Shown: piece by piece, positions 1-8,044 of the stretch
How positions within the stretch are numbered: the stretch's first letter is position 1
How the letters are laid out: each line of letters begins with the position of its first letter
Source: CAVVSQ01 sp963848825
GTDB taxonomy: Bacteria; Planctomycetota; Planctomycetia; Gemmatales; Gemmataceae
NCBI GenBank assembly: GCA_963848825.1
Contig: CAWKFA010000009.1
Span: 372,001-436,000 of the forward strand
Direction: 5' to 3'
DNA: 64,000 nt
Translations under genes and position numbers: made by a program
Notes under the pieces: model-generated
Told to the model about the DNA's origin: nothing
The model's input: only the letters and a program-made list of their open reading frames with translations
Database searches by the model: none

Positions 1-582
1 ACCTTTGGTCATGACCCCCAGGCCACAAGCGACGGCCGACAGCAGCCAGTAGCCACGGCGTAACGATTGCCCGTTGACCGCGTAAGCCGCGCTCAGCGTT
101 GCCAGGGTTACCCAAAATGCCAGGGTGCCGTCCAGAAGCACCAAACGTCCCATGCCCACGAATCCGGGCATGAGGGCCAGCGCCAGTGCTCCCCAAAAAG
201 CAGGACGTTCGCCCAGCAAGCGCCGGCCGAACAGATAGGTGATCAGAATGGTGCCCTGAACCGCGAGGGCCGGCACCAGGCGCGCGGCCCAATCGTGGTA
301 GCCGAAGAGTTGATAACAAGCCATCACCAGCCAGTAAAACAGGGGCGGCTTGTCGAGATAGGGCTGTCCCTGGAGCTGGGGCACGATCCAATCCCCGGTC
401 GTCAACATTTCGCGTGGAATCTGCGCGTAACGTCCCTCGTCGGGTTCGAATAGAAAAAAAGTTAAGCAAGGGTAAAGCAGGGCACTAATGACAATGCCAA
501 GCAGAATAACAGGCCGCCAGCGCCACGATGTTATGGGTTCGGGCTGGCCCGGAAAGAGTTGTTGAAAGCTTGCCAACCGCAT
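1..582 (-). CDS. GT39-type membrane glycosyltransferase, N-terminal part
   Basis: This is the N-terminal 194 residues of an integral-membrane glycosyltransferase of the GT39/ArnT-like group, which transfer a sugar or aminoarabinose from a polyprenyl-phosphate donor on the outer face of the membrane. The reading frame is open to the window edge, so the C-terminus is missing. After a first hydrophobic segment (residues 19-38) comes EPDEGRYAQIPREM, the acidic first-loop motif of the family, followed by QGQPYLDKPPLFYW, also typical. Further hydrophobic segments follow. The ATG at 582 is preceded by GGAGG about ten bases upstream, which supports this start. The next gene upstream on the same strand begins far away, so it may be transcribed alone. 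The donor and acceptor cannot be read from the sequence. Confidence 0.85.
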   Translation of the reverse strand, partial: MRLASFQQLFPGQPEPITSWRWRPVILLGIVISALLYPCLTFFLFEPDEGRYAQIPREMLTTGDWIVPQLQGQPYLDKPPLFYWLVMACYQLFGYHDWAARLVPALAVQGTILITYLFGRRLLGERPAFWGALALALMPGFVGMGRLVLLDGTLAFWVTLATLSAAYAVNGQSLRRGYWLLSAVACGLGVMTKG

Positions 583-649
583 GGCCGTTCCGCCTCCGTG
601 GGTAACGGGGGACAGGATGGCCGGAGAGGGTAGGCGCTGTCAATAGGTT

Positions 650-1545
650 TTAGGGGATGAGCCCAGCCGCTTGCAAGGCCGCTTTCATTTTTGCTTGCTT
701 GTCGGGGGGCAGGGGATTGATGGGCGACCGGCTTGGGCCGATGGACATGCCCATGAGTGCCAGCGCGGCCTTGACGCCGCCTGGAGCAGTGCCGAGATTG
801 AGGCTCAGCCGGATAGGACTGAGGCGAATTTGAGCTGCCTTGGCCGCCGCATGGTCGCCGCGCATGAAGGACTCATAAATGTCGACGAGCACGCGCGGCG
901 CGACATTTCCCGTCGCGGGTATCGCCCCGCGCGCGCCGAAGATCAACGCCTGATAGATCAGCGTGTCGCGCCCCTGAAGAACACTGAAGCGGTCGGGCAC
1001 GACGCGCAGATATTCGTTGGTGTTTTGCAAATCGCCACTTGAATCCTTGACACCCAGAATATTGGGAATTTCCGCCAGCCGGGCGACCGTCTCGACGTCG
1101 ATCTTCACGCCGCCACAGGTAGCGGGATTGTTGTAAAGCACCACCGGCAGCCGGGTCGTTTCCGCGATGCGCCGATAATGATCGAATATCTCCTGCTGCG
1201 ATGGCAACACGAAGTAGGGCGTAATAACCGAGACACCATCGGCGCCTTCTTTCTCCGCCATCCTGGTCAGCCGGATTGCTTCCCGCGTGGTCTCGGCGCC
1301 GGTCCCGCCCACACCGGCACCCGTCCACGCACGTGGTCGACGGCGGTCGCGATCACCTGTTGCTTTTCGTTTTCGTCCAGCGCGTAGAATTCGCTGTTGG
1401 TGCCCAGGACGAAGACCCCATGGACCCCCGCATCGATCAAATGGTCGAGGAACCAGCGGAAACGAGGCAGATCGAGATCTTCGTTGGCCTGCATCGGCGT
1501 GGCCACGGGTGGGATGATGCCGCGAATTTGCATGGGGTTTCTCAC
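650..1545 (-). CDS. DapA-family (dihydrodipicolinate synthase/NAL superfamily) aldolase, one frameshift
   Basis: The gene encodes a class I aldolase-type TIM barrel of about 298 residues, the usual family length. The Schiff-base lysine lies in ILGVKDSSGD and the catalytic tyrosine in VVLYNNPATCGG. The position of the GTTGE signature reads GTNSE, so the substrate may not be aspartate semialdehyde; other family members cleave or form other 2-keto acids. The N-terminal part (1545 to about 1305) and the rest lie in different frames. Adding one G in the GGG run near 1305 gives VWAGTGAETTREA, which matches the family, so a single-base loss is the simplest explanation. The gene stands alone between the GT39 gene and queG. 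Family assignment is firm; calling it true DapA would not be. Confidence 0.85.
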
Positions 1546-1618
1546 AGTAACTTCTGACGGGCAATTGTCCTTAATATATTAGGGGACCGAGCAGAAATCG
1601 TTAGCAAAAGTGGCCGGC

Positions 1619-2653
1619 TCAGGCGGGGTTGGCGTCCTTGATTTTCGAGATGGCCCAGGCGACGGCTTCGCGCACCACAGGGTCCACATCGGTCAACGCT
1701 TTTGTCAGCACCGGCAGGGCCGTGGACTGTCGCTGATTTCCCAAAACGATGGCCGCGTTGCGCAGCAGACCGCCCCGTTTGCTCGAAACAGGGCGGTACC
1801 CTTGAAGCGCTGGCGAAAGGCCTCTTCGTCAAGGCCCATGATCTCCAGCAGATCGAGAGCCTGCAGGTCGGGCCGGGTGCTGCCAGGCCGGCTCAGCGCT
1901 TGGCGGCGCCTTGCGGTTCCAGGGACACACCTCCTGACAGATATCGCAGCCAAACACCCATTGGCCCGTGGGTTCTCGCAGCTCCGTCGGTATGGGGCCG
2001 CGCAGCTCGATGGTGAGGTAGCTGATGCAGCGGCGGGCATCGAGAACGTGGGGGCTCGGAAAAGCAACAGTCGGACAGGCGTCCAGGCACGCGGTGCAGG
2101 TACCGCAATGATCCGCGCTGAACGGCTTCGTCGGGCTCAAGGTTCAGGTCGAGCAACAGGGCGCCGAGAAAGAAATAACTACCGAGCTTTTTATGAATGA
2201 GCATGGTGTTTTTGCCGAACCAGCCCAGGCCAGCCCGGCGCGCGAAATCCCGTTCGAGTAGCGGCGCCGTGTCCACGACGCCACGCCCCTGAGTTCCGGG
2301 CACCTTGTCTTGTATCCAGTGCAGCAATTCGTTGAGCCGGCGCGCAGCACGTCGTGATAATCCGGGCCACGTGCATAGCGAGCTACTTGACCTTGATGCT
2401 CGGGCCGCCGGATCGTGTCCGATGGGCAAGTAGTTCATGCCAACCATGAGAACGCTGCGAACCGTTGGCAAAACACTCTGCGGATGGCGGCGCGCTTCTT
2501 CGTGCGCGCCATGTAGTCCATGGAACCGGCGAAGCCGTGCGCCAGCCAAGATTGCAGGTGTTCAAAGCCGTCCGCCGGCCCAGCCGAAGCGATGCCGGCC
2601 AATTCGAAGCCCGCGGCGTGCGCTTGCTCCTTGATGCACTCTTCCAGACGCAT
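1619..2653 (-). CDS. queG: Epoxyqueuosine reductase QueG, several frameshifts
   Basis: QueG performs the last step of queuosine synthesis in tRNA, reducing epoxyqueuosine with cobalamin and two 4Fe-4S clusters. Pieces in several frames assemble to one protein of about 345 residues: MRLEECIKEQAHAAGFELAG at the start, the middle with LLERDFARRAGLGWFGKNTM, the cluster motifs CGTCTACLDACPT and CDICQEVCPWN, and a C-terminal HEAT-like tail ending in AWAISKIKDANPA. At least five breaks are needed (near 2480, 2390, 2345, 2125, 1850 and 1770). Several are repaired by adding one C or G in a short run, which suggests sequencing indels, but this is the most broken gene in the window and could also be a real pseudogene. 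All eight cluster cysteines are present. A large inverted repeat lies 18 bases upstream of the start. Confidence 0.85.
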
Positions 2654-2670
2654 GATCGCCAGTCCTGCTT

Positions 2671-2760
2671 AGAGCGTTCGGAAAAAAAGGGGTCAGACCC
2701 CCTCGACACCCTGCATATGTTCGCTTCAAGGGGTCTGACCCCTTTTTTTCCGAACGCTCT
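2671..2760. repeat. Perfect 31-bp inverted repeat, GGGGTCAGACCCC family, copy 1
   Basis: The arms 2671-2701 and 2730-2760 are exact reverse complements over 31 bases, separated by 28 bases. Each arm begins AGAGCGTTCGG, has a run of seven A, and contains the smaller palindrome GGGGTCAGACCCC. The same unit recurs at 12179-12225. It sits just upstream of queG. It behaves like a dispersed palindromic (REP/MITE-like) intergenic element; no transposase for it is visible here. Confidence 0.9.
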
Positions 2761-2762
2761 TA

Positions 2763-3086
2763 GAAAGTAACCCTTCGACAAACGTCATTATAAGATGCGC
2801 CGCCTTCGGTATTGGCGAAGATCAGGCCGACTTTGCTGATTGTGCGGTACGGGTCTTCATTTTGACCGTTTCGTGAATGCATCGAATATTTGGCAACGCG
2901 AGCACGTCAACTTACCGGTAAGAATCTTCAGGAAAACAAACGGTATTTGCTTGTGTTCGGCCAAGGTGGTCTGTAAAAAGGGAAACTGCATTCCCATAGG
3001 AAAACGGTGTTCGTTTGTCCAAAGCCGTGGGAATGGATGGACGTTCTCCCGCGACGACGCGGAGCTTTTCTAAAGGTGGTTGAAGC
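2763..3086. other. Intergenic region upstream of the cytochrome gene
   Basis: I see no convincing gene here. The stretch is somewhat AT-richer than its neighbours and presumably carries the promoters for queG (minus) and the cytochrome (plus). A weak candidate is TTGACC near 2863 with AATATT 17 bases downstream, too poor to call. AAGGTGG about eight bases before 3087 can serve as ribosome binding site. Confidence 0.4.
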
Positions 3087-3448
3087 ATGAAATTTCTGGC
3101 AGCGGTCGTACTCGCAACCTTGTCGCTTACTGTCCTCATGGAAGGCACGAATTTCGCCCAGGACAAAAAGGTATCGATCAAGGAAGTAATGAAGGTCACG
3201 ATGAAGGAAGGACTCTTGAAGAAGTGCGCCGGCGGCATGGGCACGGACGCGGACAAAAAGCACCTTGTCGAGATGTTCACGGCTTTGGCCGCGGACACGC
3301 CGCCCAAGGGGGATCCGGACAGCTGGAAGAAGAAAACGGCGCTTTGCTTGACGCCGCCAAGAAAGTCGCGGCCAACGAAGATGGCGCGGGCAAGACGCTT
3401 CAGGCGGCCGCCAATTGCATGGCCTGCCACAAGGAACACAAAAAGTAA
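3087..3448 (+). CDS. Small secreted class II (cytochrome c'-like) haem protein, one frameshift
   Basis: The product is a secreted protein of about 120 residues. A signal peptide (MKFLAAVVLATLSLTVLMEG) is followed by a helical, lysine-rich domain, and a single haem-attachment motif CMACHKEH lies at the extreme C-terminus. A C-terminal CxxCH is the arrangement of cytochrome c' and related class II cytochromes, which bind haem in a four-helix bundle in the periplasm. The frame breaks near 3345; adding one G in GCGCT joins TALLLDAAKKVAANEDG. A strong terminator follows 20 bases after the stop, so it is probably a single-gene transcript. Electron transfer or binding of a small ligand is possible; neither can be told from sequence alone. 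Confidence 0.75.
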
Positions 3449-3470
3449 ACCGGCTGACGCTTTTACTCTG

Positions 3471-3502
3471 CCGCCGGTCCCTCCGACCGGCGGTTTTTTT
3501 TT
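3471..3502 (+). terminator. Rho-independent terminator after the cytochrome gene
   Basis: A 9-bp GC-rich stem (CCGCCGGTC / GACCGGCGG) with a 5-base loop is followed directly by nine T. It ends the cytochrome transcript just before the decarboxylase operon. Confidence 0.9.
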
Positions 3503-3517
3503 GCTATCCTGACAATT

Positions 3518-4000
3518 ATGCTTAATGGCTCCGCGGTGGTCGCGGCCCTCAAGGATTGCGGCGCCACCCATATCATCTGGATCCCCGATAGCGAACTGGG
3601 CACCTGGGAACAGGCGCTGACCGGACCGGACGGGCTACCTCTTATCCGCGTCTGCCGGGAGGGAGAGGCCTTCGCAGTGGCTGCCGGCCTGCTCCTCGGC
3701 GGTAAGCAGCCGGTCGTCATCGTGCAATGTACCGGCCTTTTCGAGGCCGGGGATGCCTTGCGAAATGTTGTGCATGATTTGCACTTGCCGATCTTCTTGA
3801 TTGTCGGCATCCGCAATTTCTTTCAGCACCGCGATGGACAAACCCCCGACACCTGCCCCATCTTTACCGAGCCGATCGTACGCGCCTGGCAGATACCGTA
3901 TGTCGTTTTCGAGGAGCACCATACTGCCGACGACCTGGCGAAAGTGTATCGGGAAGCGCTCGCGCAGCAGCAGTTCGGCGCCGTTCTCGTGGGGGAATGA
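3518..4000 (+). CDS. Thiamine-diphosphate decarboxylase, alpha (PYR-domain) subunit
   Basis: This 160-residue protein is the pyrimidine-binding half of a split ThDP-dependent decarboxylase, of the type annotated as sulfopyruvate or phosphonopyruvate decarboxylase alpha subunit. It begins MLNGSAVVAALKDCGATHII and contains CREGEAFAVAAGLLLGGKQP; the glutamate in REGEA is in the place of the cofactor-activating glutamate. Its stop overlaps the start of the next gene by four bases (ATGA), so the two are surely translated together. No phosphoenolpyruvate mutase or sulfolactate gene lies nearby, so the substrate is open. Confidence 0.8.
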   Translation: MLNGSAVVAALKDCGATHIIWIPDSELGTWEQALTGPDGLPLIRVCREGEAFAVAAGLLLGGKQPVVIVQCTGLFEAGDALRNVVHDLHLPIFLIVGIRNFFQHRDGQTPDTCPIFTEPIVRAWQIPYVVFEEHHTADDLAKVYREALAQQQFGAVLVGE

Positions 4001-4634
4001 TGGCCATGGCCATGACGCAGTTACAAGCTTTGGAGGTCGTGGTGCCACACCGTGGCGAGCGCATCGTCGTCACGACGATGAGTTCGGCGGGCCTGTGGCC
4101 GCGGCTTTCGGATTCACCGCTTGATTTCGCCTACATCCCCTCGGCCATGGGCCATGCTCCGGGTTTGGGATTGGGACTGGCGGTGGCGCAGCCGGGCCGG
4201 GGAGTCATTGTCATCAATGGCGATGGCTGCATGTTGATGAACCTCGGCAGCCTGGTCACGCTGGCGAATGAACCCGCCCCCGTGCACTTGCTCATCCTGG
4301 ACAATGGTCTCTACGAAGTCACCGGCGGCCAGGCCTATGCGGGAGCCGGGCGTGTCGATTTCGCCCAAATTGCGCGGGCGCGGGCATAAAGCGGGTCTAT
4401 GCCTTCGCTAACCTGGCGGACTGGCAAGCCGGCGCTCAAGAGGCACTTACCGGCCCCGGTCCCGTGGTAATCTGGCTCAAAGTGGAGGGCCGGCTTGGGC
4501 AAAAAACTCCCAAGGCGCCGCGGCCGATGGCTGAACAAATTGAACGACTGCGCCAGGCCCTCAAGATTAGGCTTGATGCCGATTTCACAGCCCCAAGGCG
4601 GCCAGACGAACTTCTATCTGATGGACGGGCATAG
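3997..4634 (+). CDS. Thiamine-diphosphate decarboxylase, beta (PP-domain) subunit, one frameshift
   Basis: This is the diphosphate-binding half of the split enzyme. The ThDP/Mg motif is visible as GDGCMLMNLGSLVTLAN followed by ILDNGLYEVTGGQ, matching the GDG...N pattern. The first frame stops at 4389; restoring one base in GCGCGGGCGCGG near 4380 continues as GIKRVYAFANLADWQAGAQE and reaches a stop at 4632-4634. The family usually ends near the sequence PMAEQIERLRQALK (about 4563), so the last 20 codons may be foreign: they overlap an RHS fragment in another frame. The gene therefore seems to have had its 3' end replaced or trimmed by an insertion. Confidence 0.75.
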
Positions 4635-4746
4635 TGGCGTTCGGCAGATCTTGAGTGAGGCGGGGGCCGTTGTGGCCAGTTACAGTTATAGTGCTTTGGG
4701 CATCACGACCGTGGAGGACGCCGTGCTCGCGCCTGGGTTGGGGTGA
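4576..4746 (+). pseudogene. RHS-repeat fragment
   Basis: In this frame the DNA encodes QTNFYLMDGHSGVRQILSEA followed by GAVVASYSYSALG. That is the characteristic RHS/YD repeat block (tyrosine, a DHLGS-like DGHSG, VR, GAVVASYSYDAFG) found near the C-terminal end of RHS polymorphic toxins. Only about 45 residues are present and the frame stops shortly after SYSYSALG, before the DPxGL and processing motifs expected in an intact RHS core. There is no full-length RHS gene upstream; instead the fragment overlaps the end of the decarboxylase beta gene. It is best read as a broken remnant carried in with the gene that follows five bases later. Confidence 0.75.
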
Positions 4747-4750
4747 AACA

Positions 4751-5521
4751 ATGATTATTTACAAAGCACCAGACGAGTTTCTTGTAAGGTTTTACCGATG
4801 GTCGTGTGCGGATTTTCGACGAGAGATCGATCAGGGCTTTCCACTTTTTGGGTTACTTGTTCCGGATCTTACAGTTTACCGGCTTCTTGCGTTAATGGAG
4901 TCGCTCCCGCCAGCCAGGCAAACAATTCTGGCGTCTGCGCTTCTTAAGCGTTCGCACGCGAGGGCTGTGGAGATCCTTGGTGAACAACAATCTGAAGAGG
5001 AGAAGCATCATGAAGAGCTATTTATAAATGCCATGGGCGCAGCCAGCCATTTCGAAACTACGAGGTGGCAATCTTCCAAGGTTCCAGGCTCTGAGCTTGA
5101 TCGCAAAGAGCGAAAGCTTCTTCTAGTGCACGTAAAAAAGGAGTTTAACAAGCCGGAATTTTCTTGGAAGGGAAATTCATTTGAGCTAGAGGAGGGTGCT
5201 TTTCGATTAATCACACGCTTTTTTACAGGGATGACGGGTACTGATCTCTGTTACGAGCATGCGATCAAAAATATTGATATGGGGTATTATGGCCAAAACA
5301 TGATTTTTTATTGTGAGCAGATGTCTATTCTTGCATGGCTCGGAATCTCGTTGAGAACGATGTGGGCCAACGTCCGCCTCCAAGAAGTCGAGCAGATCGG
5401 CAAAGGCCTTATTCTGTTGTGCAAGCATTTCATTGATGGTGTTGGCAGTCTATTGGAAGAGACATACCTTGACCCTTCTCGCCGATTCAGGCTGGAAAAT
5501 ATGGTATGGCTTGAGGAATAA
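4751..5521 (+). CDS. Unknown 256-residue protein, AT-richer, next to the RHS fragment
   Basis: I do not recognise this family. The protein is soluble, without signal peptide or clear membrane segments, rich in charged residues in the middle (EEEKHHEEL, KERKLLLVHVKKEF) and has scattered aromatic residues. By hand count about 48% of bases 4801-5400 are G or C, and only about 40% in 5101-5340, against 60-65% in neighbouring genes, and its codon use shows many A/T-ending codons. It begins with ATG five bases after the RHS fragment stops. Genes right behind RHS tips often encode immunity proteins, so an orphan immunity protein is a reasonable guess, but nothing in the sequence itself proves that. 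The 277 bases after it hold nothing I can identify. Confidence 0.7.
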   Translation: MIIYKAPDEFLVRFYRWSCADFRREIDQGFPLFGLLVPDLTVYRLLALMESLPPARQTILASALLKRSHARAVEILGEQQSEEEKHHEELFINAMGAASHFETTRWQSSKVPGSELDRKERKLLLVHVKKEFNKPEFSWKGNSFELEEGAFRLITRFFTGMTGTDLCYEHAIKNIDMGYYGQNMIFYCEQMSILAWLGISLRTMWANVRLQEVEQIGKGLILLCKHFIDGVGSLLEETYLDPSRRFRLENMVWLEE

Positions 5522-5798
5522 ATCGCGGATCCCCGTTGTAGGCTGCCCGGATACATTGTTGCGACGAGTCCGGCATACCCTTTCCGTGCCACCGCTGCCG
5601 CGTGTTCTGGGCATCTATGGACAGGGCACTGCGAAGGGTGCAGCGCTACGGCGCTGTACTCTGCGATTTGGGACGTCACCGTCCCGTAGGCCTCCTGCCG
5701 GAACGCTCGGCCAGCGCTTTGCGGTAATGGCTGCAAAACCACCCGAATAGGGATCAACGTCGGGGCCGTGGCCCTGTACTGGCGCCGGTGGCAGGACG

Positions 5799-6824
5799 TT
5801 AGAATCCCAGGCCACGAAAATAGACGCCGGCCACATTGAAGATGGCCGCGATCATAAAGCCGGCATAGACGAGCCAGACCAACATGCCGGCCAGGCGCGT
5901 GGCGATCTTGAAGCGATGGGCGACTTCTTCATGCCAAAAGATCGATTGCTGACGCATCACTTCGGGGACCCGGCCCCCTTCTTCGCCAACTGCGACCAGG
6001 CTTAAAAAATCGTCCGAGAAACGATTCGTGCGCGTCAGCGCCTCCAGCAAGGAAGTGCCGTTCTTGAGTGCCTGGGTGATCGTGAAGGAATGGATCATGT
6101 AAGCAGGGCTGCCGGTGGCTTTGAGGCTCAGTTGCAAGGCGCGCACTATCGGCATGCCGCTATCGAGTGTCAAATGCAGCGCCATGGTGAAGCGGCCCAT
6201 GGCCAGGCCTTCAAGGCACGGCCCGACGACTGGCAGGTGCAAAAGCAGGCTATCGAGCCGAGGCTTTTGACGGGCCAGGCGCGTCGCTGTTTTTCCCATA
6301 AACCACAGCAGGCCGACGCTGCCAAAACTGACGAGCAGGAACAGCACTGCGCCGGTCGCTCCCCGAAATCCAAAGACGCCCTTGATCGGGGCGCCGGGAT
6401 TGCCGGCGGAAATCATGCCGAGGATAAAGATGAGTGTCGCGAGGATGACGAACGCCATGCAGAGCTGGATGACGGGCGACATTGCCTGACTGCGGAGCTG
6501 CTTGCGTGTCGCATCTTGCAATACGAAGTATTTTTCCAGTTCGCCGAAGATTTCCGCCAGGTGTCCGGTTTCCTCGCCCAGTTTTGCCATCGACAGCATC
6601 AACGAAGGCAACACTTGCTTTTCCATCTCCAGGGCGTCGCTCAAACCATGCCCTTGCTCCAGTTCGGTGAGGACGCGTTCAGCTAGGGGACGCACTCCGG
6701 GTGGACCACGGTCGGCCTGTTGGCGAAAAACCTGCACCAGGGCAAGCCCGGCCCCCAGGCTGTGACGCATCGCCCGGCAGAGCGCAATGACATTGCCGGT
6801 CGACATTTGCCTGGAGAAAAACAT
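5799..6824 (-). CDS. Type II secretion/pilus inner-membrane protein, GspF-like
   Basis: The 341-residue protein has two T2SSF domains, as in GspF/PilC. The first (residues about 10-130) includes EQGHGLSDAL and LGEETGHLAEIFGELEKYF; a membrane segment follows (residues 140-165) and another near 185; the second domain (about 200-325) has MGRFTMALHLTLDSGMPIVRAL and the matching VAVGEEGGRVPEVM; a final hydrophobic helix ends the protein. It is shorter than canonical GspF (about 400), lacking the N-terminal extension, which is common in planctomycete copies. No other secretion gene lies close by. The ATG is preceded by GAAAGGGA. It probably works with secretion or pseudopilus parts encoded elsewhere. 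Confidence 0.85.
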   Translation of the reverse strand: MFFSRQMSTGNVIALCRAMRHSLGAGLALVQVFRQQADRGPPGVRPLAERVLTELEQGHGLSDALEMEKQVLPSLMLSMAKLGEETGHLAEIFGELEKYFVLQDATRKQLRSQAMSPVIQLCMAFVILATLIFILGMISAGNPGAPIKGVFGFRGATGAVLFLLVSFGSVGLLWFMGKTATRLARQKPRLDSLLLHLPVVGPCLEGLAMGRFTMALHLTLDSGMPIVRALQLSLKATGSPAYMIHSFTITQALKNGTSLLEALTRTNRFSDDFLSLVAVGEEGGRVPEVMRQQSIFWHEEVAHRFKIATRLAGMLVWLVYAGFMIAAIFNVAGVYFRGLGF

Positions 6825-6857
6825 GGCGGTCCCTTTCTTCCCGGGTAAAATAGGCGT

Positions 6858-7292
6858 ATGACAGCCGACATCACGTACGAACCACGATACCTTGCCGGTA
6901 TTGTACTATTCAACCGTGGAGATTTTTTTGAGGCCCACGAGGTCTGGGAATCGCTGTGGATGGAGACATTTGGCGAGGAAAGGCGGTTTTTCCAGGCGCT
7001 CATTCAGGCCGCGGTGGGCCTGTTGCATTTTTGCAATGGTAATCTAGCAGGCGCCACCAAGTTATACCGCTCCAGCCGGAACTACATGGAAAAATACGGC
7101 AGCCCCTACCTGGGGCTGGATCAGGTAGTGTTTTGGGCGGACATGGAAAGATGTTTTGCCCCGCTCTTGACCGAAGGGGACGTTAATCGAAAAATAACTC
7201 CCGTAGAAGAAGATATACCTGAGATCGCGCTGGCCCCTCCCCCTCCCACATGGCCCGATCCGGCGATGTTTTTAGAAGAAGAGGAAAAGTAA
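6858..7292 (+). CDS. DUF309 family protein
   Basis: The 144-residue protein carries the DUF309 signature FNRGDFFEAHEVWESLWM near residue 19, followed by the helical pair FFQALIQAAVGLLHF and NLAGATKLYRSS. The family is a small all-helical fold of unknown biochemical role. The C-terminal 35 residues (EEDIPEIALAPPPPTWPDP) are low-complexity and acidic. It starts 33 bases from the divergent gspF-like gene and is followed after 39 bases by the LON-domain gene on the same strand. Confidence 0.85.
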   Translation: MTADITYEPRYLAGIVLFNRGDFFEAHEVWESLWMETFGEERRFFQALIQAAVGLLHFCNGNLAGATKLYRSSRNYMEKYGSPYLGLDQVVFWADMERCFAPLLTEGDVNRKITPVEEDIPEIALAPPPPTWPDPAMFLEEEEK

Positions 7293-7331
7293 TTTTCCAG
7301 GACCGCATTTCGCGGCTGGCTAATTATTACC

Positions 7332-8018
7332 ATGAACGACGACTTTACGCCATTGTTTGGGTTTTCGGGGGTGGCACGCCTCTTTCCGCTGCCCAACCTG
7401 GTGTTTTACCCGCAGGTAATGCAACCCTTGCACGTTTTCGAGCCTCGCTATCGCCAGCTAGCGGCTGACGCCCTGGCCGGTGATCGCTTGATTGCGCTGG
7501 TTTTGCCCATGCCGGGCTGGGAGGTCGACTATACAGGCAACCCGTCGCTGCATCCGGTCGCCTGCCTGGGGAAAATAGTTGCCGACCAGAAGCTGGACGA
7601 TGGTTGTTACAACATCCTTCTCCGCGGTCTCACGCGCATACAGATCACGCACGAGATTCCCATCAAGAAGAATTACCGCAAGGCCAAGGTCGATATGCTG
7701 GCCGAGGTGCCGGTCGCCGAGGCGCGGACGGAACGCCGCCTGCGCCGCCGCCTGGCCAAGATGGTTCCTCACTGGTTTCCCGAACACAAGGAAGCCAGGG
7801 ACCAATTCCACAAGCTGCTCAAAAGCGATCTTACCTTGAGCGCCCTGTGCGATATCTTTGCGTTCGCCCTGCCCCTCAACATGGAATTCAAACAGGCACT
7901 CCTCGAAGAGCTCGATGTCGGGGAACGCTTGACACTACTCCTCGATCACCTCAAGGATCAGTCGCCCACGATTCTGCAGTCCGATCGCAAGTTTCCGCCG
8001 GAATTTAGCGTGAACTGA
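7332..8018 (+). CDS. LON substrate-binding-domain protein without protease
   Basis: The 228-residue protein is a stand-alone LON N-terminal (LAN) domain. It starts with FPLPNLVFYPQVMQPLHVFE, the hallmark first strand pair, and continues with RYRQLAADALAGDRLIALVL, then GKIVADQKLDDGCYNILLRG. There is no AAA ATPase or Ser-Lys protease domain after it, so it cannot be a protease by itself; the family's role as an isolated domain is unclear, probably peptide or protein recognition. The C-terminal helical part is normal for the family. Confidence 0.85.
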   Translation: MNDDFTPLFGFSGVARLFPLPNLVFYPQVMQPLHVFEPRYRQLAADALAGDRLIALVLPMPGWEVDYTGNPSLHPVACLGKIVADQKLDDGCYNILLRGLTRIQITHEIPIKKNYRKAKVDMLAEVPVAEARTERRLRRRLAKMVPHWFPEHKEARDQFHKLLKSDLTLSALCDIFAFALPLNMEFKQALLEELDVGERLTLLLDHLKDQSPTILQSDRKFPPEFSVN

Positions 8019-8044
8019 CGCCGGTGCGCCTGCCACCCGCGGCG

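Noticed and set aside
67..453. Plus-strand 128-codon frame at the left edge
   Set aside because: It is the shadow of the GT39 gene on the minus strand, which shows clear family motifs.
1291..1330. A 10-base direct-repeat deletion as cause of the dapA-like frameshift
   Set aside because: Adding a single G restores VWAGTGAETT, which fits the family better and matches the other single-base breaks.
2840..3073. Plus-strand 77-codon frame before the cytochrome gene
   Set aside because: Irregular composition, no ribosome site and no motif; treated as intergenic.
5522..5798. Possible further RHS or toxin remnant after the orphan gene
   Set aside because: All frames were read and none gave RHS-like or other recognisable sequence.
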